Shown: positions 55,321-59,630 of the stretch, piece by piece | Numbering within the stretch: the stretch's first letter is position 1 | Layout: each line of letters starts with the position of its first letter | Source of the DNA: an uncultured beta proteobacterium | GTDB taxonomy: Bacteria; Pseudomonadota; Gammaproteobacteria; Burkholderiales; Burkholderiaceae_C | NCBI GenBank assembly: GCA_903894475.1 | Contig: CAITQH010000228.1 | Location: 1 to 59,630, forward strand | Direction of reading: 5' to 3' | Length of the DNA stretch: 59,630 bases | Translations under genes and position numbers: made by a program | The notes under the pieces: generated by a model | Seen by the model: the letters and a program-made list of their open reading frames with translations, nothing else | What the model was told of the DNA's origin: nothing | Database searches by the model: none

Positions 55321-56115
55321 ATGGGATTTCTGAGCGGAAAGAAACTGCTGATAACCGGTGTATTGTCCAAGCGTTCCATCGCTTACGGCATCGCGCAGGC
55401 CTGTCGCGAACAGGGTGCGGAACTGGCCTTCAGCTACGTGGGCGAACGATTCAAAGAGCGAATCACCGAGTTTGCAGCTGATTTTGACTCCAACCTGGTA
55501 TTTGATTGCGATGTTGCAGAGGACGCGCAGATCGAGAAACTGTTTGGCGACCTGGGCCGGTCCTGGCCACGCTTCGATGGCTTTGTCCATAGCATTGGCT
55601 ACGCCCCGCGCGAGGCGATCGCTGGCAACTTTCTGGACGGTCTGAGCCGCGAAAATTTCCGCATCGCCCACGACATCAGTGCCTACAGTTTTCCGGCCCT
55701 GGCCAAAGCGGCCCTGCCCTATCTCAATGACCGTGCGTCCCTGCTTACCCTGACCTACCTGGGCGGCGTGCGTGTTGTGCCTAGTTACAACACCATGGGA
55801 CTTGCCAAGGCATCGCTGGAGTCTTCGGTGCGCTACCTTGCCGATGCGGTCGGGCCGCAGGGCATCCGAGTGAACGGCCTGAGCGCCGGCGCGATCAAGA
55901 CTCTGGCCGCAAGCGGCATCAAGGATTTTGGACGCCTGCTATCTATTTCAGCCAGCGCCTCCCCGCTAAGGCGCAATGTAACGATCGAGGAGGTCGGCAA
56001 TGTCGCGGCATTTCTGCTCAGCGATCTGGCCTCCGGAATGACAGGACAGATTTCCTATGTTGACTGCGGTGTCAGCCAGACCGCGGTGGCCGTCGTAGAG
56101 ACTGCGGCAGACTGA
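55321..56115 (+). CDS. fabI: Enoyl-[acyl-carrier-protein] reductase (NADH)
   Basis: Last reductive step of each fatty-acid elongation cycle. The 264-residue short-chain dehydrogenase relative begins MGFLSGKKLLITGVLSKRSIAYGIAQ, the FabI form of the NAD loop. It has the catalytic tyrosine/lysine pair Y156 and K163 in SYNTMGLAKASLE, and the C-terminal SPLRRNVTIEEVGNVAAFLLSDLASG block. A good ribosome site (gagga) precedes the ATG. It is divergent from the M16 peptidase gene and convergent with the decarboxylase gene. Confidence 0.96.
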   Translation: MGFLSGKKLLITGVLSKRSIAYGIAQACREQGAELAFSYVGERFKERITEFAADFDSNLVFDCDVAEDAQIEKLFGDLGRSWPRFDGFVHSIGYAPREAIAGNFLDGLSRENFRIAHDISAYSFPALAKAALPYLNDRASLLTLTYLGGVRVVPSYNTMGLAKASLESSVRYLADAVGPQGIRVNGLSAGAIKTLAASGIKDFGRLLSISASASPLRRNVTIEEVGNVAAFLLSDLASGMTGQISYVDCGVSQTAVAVVETAAD

Positions 56116-56132
56116 GGAAGATGGCATGAGAG

Positions 56133-58418
56133 CTAGGCCATGACGCAATCTGCGTAGTAGTGACGGTGTCCGTCCCCGTCTTCTTCTACCAGACCGTGGA
56201 TGTCGGTCTCGAAGCCGGGGCAGCGCTCGTTGAACTCACGTGAGAACTTTAGATAGTCAACAATCTTCCGGTTGAAAACCTCACCCGGTATCAGTAGCGG
56301 GATACCCGGCGGGTAAGGGGTGACCAGTCCCACCGTGATCCGTCCTTCCAGGTCGTCAATTTCAACGCGTTCAGTCTTGCGCAGCGCAATATGGGCGTAC
56401 GCATCACTGGGTTTCATGGCCGGCAACAGGTCGCTCAGGTACATATCGGTCGTCAAGCGGGCGATATCGTACTTGGCGTAAAGCTGGTGAATATGCTGAC
56501 ACAAGTCGGCCAACCCCATGTTTTCGTATTTCGGGTACTTTTGACAAAACTCCGGGAGTATTCGCCACATCGGCTGATTCTTGGCATAGTCATCCTTGAA
56601 CTGCTGCAAGGCAGTCAACATGCTATTCCAGCGACCTTTGGTGATGCCAATGGTGAACATAATGAAGAAACTGTAGAGTCCGGTTTTTTCGACCACGACG
56701 CCGTGCTCGGACAGAAACTTGGTCACAACGCTGGCCGGTATACCGGTCTTGGCAAACTTGCCACTCAGGTCCATGCCAGGGGTCACGATGGTGGACTTGA
56801 TTGGATCAAGCATGTTGAAACCGGCAGCCATCTTGCCGAAACCGTGCCAATTGACGCCGGCCTTCGCTTTGGCTGATTCGCCCTTGATGATCCAGGCGTC
56901 AGCGCGACCGATACCCTCGTCGACCAGCTTTTCTGGCCCCCAGACCTTGAACCACCAGTCGTCACCGTACTCCTCATCAACCTTGCGCATGGCACGGCGA
57001 AAGTCCAGCGCCTCTGCGATGCTCTCCTCGACCAGAGCGGTGCCGCCCGGTGGCTCCATCATGGCAGCCGCAACGTCGCAACTGGCAATGATGCTGTACT
57101 GCGGACTGGTGCTGGTATGCATCAGGTAGGCCTCGTTGAACAGATGTTTGTCAAGCTTCACGGTTTGCGAGTCCTGCACCAGAACGTGGCTCGCCTGGCT
57201 GATGCCGGCGAGCAACTTGTGCAAGGACTGTGTGGCATAGACCATGGCATGCTTCGGACGGGCCCTGTTCTTCCCCATCGCGTGATAACTGCCGTAAAAA
57301 GGATGAAAGGCAGCGTGTGGCAACCATGCTTCATCAAAGTGGATGTTTTCCACGTAGCCATCGAGCAAGCCCTTCACGGTCTCGGTGTTGTACAACACTC
57401 CGTCGTAAGTTGACTGCGTCAGCGTCAGCACGCGTGGCTTGATGTCACCGGCATCTGATCCCTGCAGGTGCTGGCGAATCAGGGGATTGGTCCTGATCTT
57501 GTTCTTGATCGCTTCCGGCTCAAATTCGCCCCTGGGGATCGGCCCGATGATGCCGAAGTGATTACGCGTTGGCTTCAGGAAAACCGGAATGGCTCCGGTC
57601 ATGATGATGGCATGAAGTATCGACTTGTGGCAGTTCCGGTCGACCACCACCACGTCATTTGGAGCCACGGTGTGATGCCACACCATTTTGTTGCTGGTGC
57701 TGGTGCCGTTGGTAACAAAAAAGCAATGGTCGGCATTAAAGATGCGCGCTGCATTGCGCTCACTCTTTCCAATAGCCCCATCGTGGTCCAGCAGTTGGCC
57801 CAGTTCTTCGACGGCGTTGCAAACATCGGCCCGCAACATGTTCTCGCCATAAAACTGGTGATACATCTGTCCGACAGGGCTCTTCAGGAAAGCCACGCCA
57901 CCGGAATGGCCCGGGCAATGCCATGAGTAGGAGCCGTCTTCAGCGTAGTCCAGCAATGCCTTGAAGAACGGTGGTTGTACGCCTTCGAGGTAGCTCTTGG
58001 CTTCACGGATGATGTGGCGGGCGACAAATTCCGGTGTGTCCTCAAACATGTGGATGAAACCATGCAGCTCACGCAGAATGTCGTTGGGAAGATGACGAGA
58101 AGTCTTCGTCTCCCCGTAAATATAGATCGGAACATCCAGGTTCTTGCGTCGCACCTCCTCAATGAAGTGGCGCAAGTTCAGCACTGCTGGATCCAGATCA
58201 GGTCCGGGCGTAAATTCTTCGTCGTCAATCGAGAGAATAAATGCACTGGCGCGGCTCTGCTGTTGAGCAAACTGGCTGAGATCGCCGTAGCTGGTTACTC
58301 CAAGCACTTCAAATCCTTCTGATTCAATGGCCTGAGCCAGCGCGCGAATGCCAAGGCCGGAAGTATTCTCGGAACGGAAGTCTTCATCGATGATGACGAT
58401 GGGGAAACGAAACTTCAT
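56133..58418 (-). CDS. Arginine/lysine/ornithine decarboxylase (fold-type I PLP)
   Basis: A 761-residue PLP enzyme of the biodegradative basic amino acid decarboxylase family. An N-terminal response-regulator-like wing domain (KFRFPIVIIDEDFRSEN) is followed by the PLP core. This has SWHCPGHSGGVAFLKSPVG, VDRNCHKSILHAIIMTGAIP, NIHFDEAWLPHAAFHPFYG with the PLP aspartate, and the Schiff-base lysine in TQSLHKLLAG. The start at 58418 is taken because members begin with this motif; an ATG 24 bases upstream exists. Whether arginine, lysine or ornithine is preferred cannot be read from the sequence. It likely contributes polyamine synthesis or acid resistance. Confidence 0.9.
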   Translation of the reverse strand: MKFRFPIVIIDEDFRSENTSGLGIRALAQAIESEGFEVLGVTSYGDLSQFAQQQSRASAFILSIDDEEFTPGPDLDPAVLNLRHFIEEVRRKNLDVPIYIYGETKTSRHLPNDILRELHGFIHMFEDTPEFVARHIIREAKSYLEGVQPPFFKALLDYAEDGSYSWHCPGHSGGVAFLKSPVGQMYHQFYGENMLRADVCNAVEELGQLLDHDGAIGKSERNAARIFNADHCFFVTNGTSTSNKMVWHHTVAPNDVVVVDRNCHKSILHAIIMTGAIPVFLKPTRNHFGIIGPIPRGEFEPEAIKNKIRTNPLIRQHLQGSDAGDIKPRVLTLTQSTYDGVLYNTETVKGLLDGYVENIHFDEAWLPHAAFHPFYGSYHAMGKNRARPKHAMVYATQSLHKLLAGISQASHVLVQDSQTVKLDKHLFNEAYLMHTSTSPQYSIIASCDVAAAMMEPPGGTALVEESIAEALDFRRAMRKVDEEYGDDWWFKVWGPEKLVDEGIGRADAWIIKGESAKAKAGVNWHGFGKMAAGFNMLDPIKSTIVTPGMDLSGKFAKTGIPASVVTKFLSEHGVVVEKTGLYSFFIMFTIGITKGRWNSMLTALQQFKDDYAKNQPMWRILPEFCQKYPKYENMGLADLCQHIHQLYAKYDIARLTTDMYLSDLLPAMKPSDAYAHIALRKTERVEIDDLEGRITVGLVTPYPPGIPLLIPGEVFNRKIVDYLKFSREFNERCPGFETDIHGLVEEDGDGHRHYYADCVMA

Positions 58419-58548
58419 TGAAATCTCCAGCCAGGCGCACAAATAAATACAAAACAGGCGCGAAGTGTACGGACTAATTCAGTCTCGCCCTTGGGCCCAA
58501 CCAGCTTTTAGCGCAAAATGTGGCGATACCAACACAACTGAGGCAAAT

Positions 58549-58974
58549 ATGAGCCAAGCCACAATCTGGTGGGTGTTTGCAGGGGTGCTTGTTGCTGCTG
58601 AACTCATGACAGGCACCTTCTACCTGCTGATGGTTGCCACCGGCTTGGCTGCAGCCGCGATCGCAGCGCATCTGGGTGTCGGCCTGGTTGCCCAGTGGGT
58701 GGTCGCTGCCGCTGTTGGCGGTTGCTCGGTCATCGCCTGGCGCCGCTACCGGCAAATCCAGCCTACTGCGGCGCCGGCGGGCGCCAATCGTGACGTGAAC
58801 CTCGATATTGGAGAGACAGTGCAGGTTGACGCGTGGGACGCCGACGGTAACAGCAAGGTGAAATATCGAGGTGCCAGTTGGAATGTTTCTCTGCTACCCG
58901 GTGCCAGTGGCGCACCGGGCAAGCACTGCATTGTCGAAGTGATCGGCAGCCGGTTGATAGTCAGAAAAATGTGA
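58549..58974 (+). CDS. NfeD family membrane protein
   Basis: A 141-residue protein with three N-terminal hydrophobic segments (about residues 4-65) and a C-terminal OB-fold domain (GETVQVDAWDADGNSKVKYRGASWNVSL...KHCIVEVIGSRLIVRKM). It is the short NfeD1b form without the protease domain. Such genes are usually paired with a stomatin/SPFH gene, as here, where the next gene starts 12 bases later. The pair is thought to act on membrane-protein quality or lipid microdomains. I chose the ATG at 58549 because it opens on the first helix. Confidence 0.9.
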   Translation: MSQATIWWVFAGVLVAAELMTGTFYLLMVATGLAAAAIAAHLGVGLVAQWVVAAAVGGCSVIAWRRYRQIQPTAAPAGANRDVNLDIGETVQVDAWDADGNSKVKYRGASWNVSLLPGASGAPGKHCIVEVIGSRLIVRKM

Positions 58975-58986
58975 CAGGAGAAATTA

Positions 58987-59630
58987 ATGGAAATCGCCCT
59001 TGTTTTGTTCTTCATCGCTGTCGTCTTCATCACGCAGTCGGTCAAGGTCGTGCCACAACAGCACGCCTGGGTCGTCGAGCGACTTGGGAAATACAACGGC
59101 ACGCTGACCCCGGGCCTGAGTTTTCTGATGCCGTTCGTGGACAAAGTGGCCTACAAGCACGTTCTCAAGGAAATCCCGCTGGACATCGCCAGCCAGGTTT
59201 GCATCACGCGTGACAACACGCAGTTACAGGTCGACGGCATCCTGTATTTTCAGGTAACCGATGCGATGCGGGCCAGCTACGGTTCAAGCAACTACATTAC
59301 CGCGATCTCCCAACTGGCTCAGACCTCTCTTCGTTCGGTGATCGGCAAACTCGAGCTCGACAAGACGTTTGAAGAGAGAGACATTATCAATGCGCAGGTT
59401 GTACAGGCCATTGACGAGGCCGCCTTGAACTGGGGCGTCAAGGTGCTGCGCTACGAGATCAAGGATCTGACACCTCCCAAGGAAATATTGCACGCCATGC
59501 AGCAGCAAATTACAGCCGAGCGTGAAAAACGCGCACTGATTGCCGCTTCCGAGGGGCGGCGTCAGGAGCAAATCAACATTGCAACGGGCGAGCGCGAGGC
59601 ATTCATTCAGCGTTCCGAAGGCGAAAAACA
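58987..59630 (+). CDS. SPFH/stomatin-like membrane protein (QmcA-type), 3' end outside window
   Basis: The visible 214 codons give an N-terminal membrane anchor (MEIALVLFFIAVVFITQSV) followed by the SPFH/band 7 domain. Landmarks are VVPQQHAWVVERLGKYNGTLTPGLSFLMPFVDKV, LQVDGILYFQVTDAMRASYG, the FEERDIINAQVVQAIDEAALNWGVKVLRYEIKDLTPP core and the start of the coiled-coil region (QQITAEREKRALIAASEGRRQEQI). It forms an operon with the NfeD gene and probably makes large membrane-bound assemblies. The C terminus is cut by the window edge. Confidence 0.93.
   Translation, partial: MEIALVLFFIAVVFITQSVKVVPQQHAWVVERLGKYNGTLTPGLSFLMPFVDKVAYKHVLKEIPLDIASQVCITRDNTQLQVDGILYFQVTDAMRASYGSSNYITAISQLAQTSLRSVIGKLELDKTFEERDIINAQVVQAIDEAALNWGVKVLRYEIKDLTPPKEILHAMQQQITAEREKRALIAASEGRRQEQINIATGEREAFIQRSEGEK

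Overview
The window is a contiguous chromosomal segment of a GC-rich betaproteobacterium, most likely order Burkholderiales, family Comamonadaceae (Rhodoferax/Polaromonas-like). That placement rests on gene order recalled from the family: purM/perM/hda/HAD/pcnB/folK, guaB-guaA with tadA, smpB opposite ratA-rnfH, typA/truB/rbfA/infB/nusA/rimP, plus lineage-typical genes such as the thioesterase-GNAT fusion and DUF4936. Genes are tightly packed, many with 1-4 base overlaps. No tRNA, rRNA, CRISPR array, transposase or phage gene was seen.

Layout. 1-5.8 kb: purM (minus), then perM, hda, a HAD phosphatase, pcnB and folK. 5.84-6.14 kb: palindromic intergenic repeats. 6.1-10.2 kb: a minus-strand operon of a RidA-like protein, a transglutaminase-like protease and an ATP-grasp/alpha-E protein. 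10.3-12.4 kb: a DsbA-like lipoprotein, a ProQ-type RNA chaperone, a small membrane protein and a DUF4936 protein.

12.4-23.1 kb is the accessory highlight: a compact set that looks like anaerobic phenol activation. It has the three phenylphosphate synthase subunits (a PEP-synthase-like enzyme split into a phosphohistidine protein and an ATP-binding protein, plus a CBS-domain protein), one UbiD-type prFMN (de)carboxylase, its UbiX cofactor synthase, an aryl-CoA ligase and a PPP-type phosphatase. A near-perfect sigma-54 promoter lies upstream. A convergent sigma-54 activator keeps the phenol-pocket and zinc residues known from MopR. The inferred route is phenol to phenylphosphate to 4-hydroxybenzoate to 4-hydroxybenzoyl-CoA. 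The gamma and delta subunits of the classical Thauera phenylphosphate carboxylase are not present here, so this may be a reduced version of the pathway. The downstream benzoyl-CoA genes are not in the window.

23.2-27.4 kb: a receiver-domain remnant and a giant transglutaminase/DUF2126 protein, functional kin of the 6.6-10.2 kb operon. 27.4-36.9 kb: a thioesterase-GNAT fusion, ygfZ, mltG-tmk-holB-pilZ-tatD, an ankyrin protein, an adenylate cyclase/FHA protein, an LD-carboxypeptidase, tadA and paiB. 37-46 kb: guaA, guaB, a DUF4124 protein, rnfH, ratA, smpB, an enoyl-CoA hydratase-family hydrolase, an EamA transporter and typA. 45.8-52.3 kb: the rimP-nusA-infB-rbfA-truB translation operon. 52.4-59.6 kb: an M16 peptidase, fabI, a basic amino acid decarboxylase, an NfeD protein and an SPFH protein that runs off the end.

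Protein identities come from reading motifs and recalling families; no database search was run.
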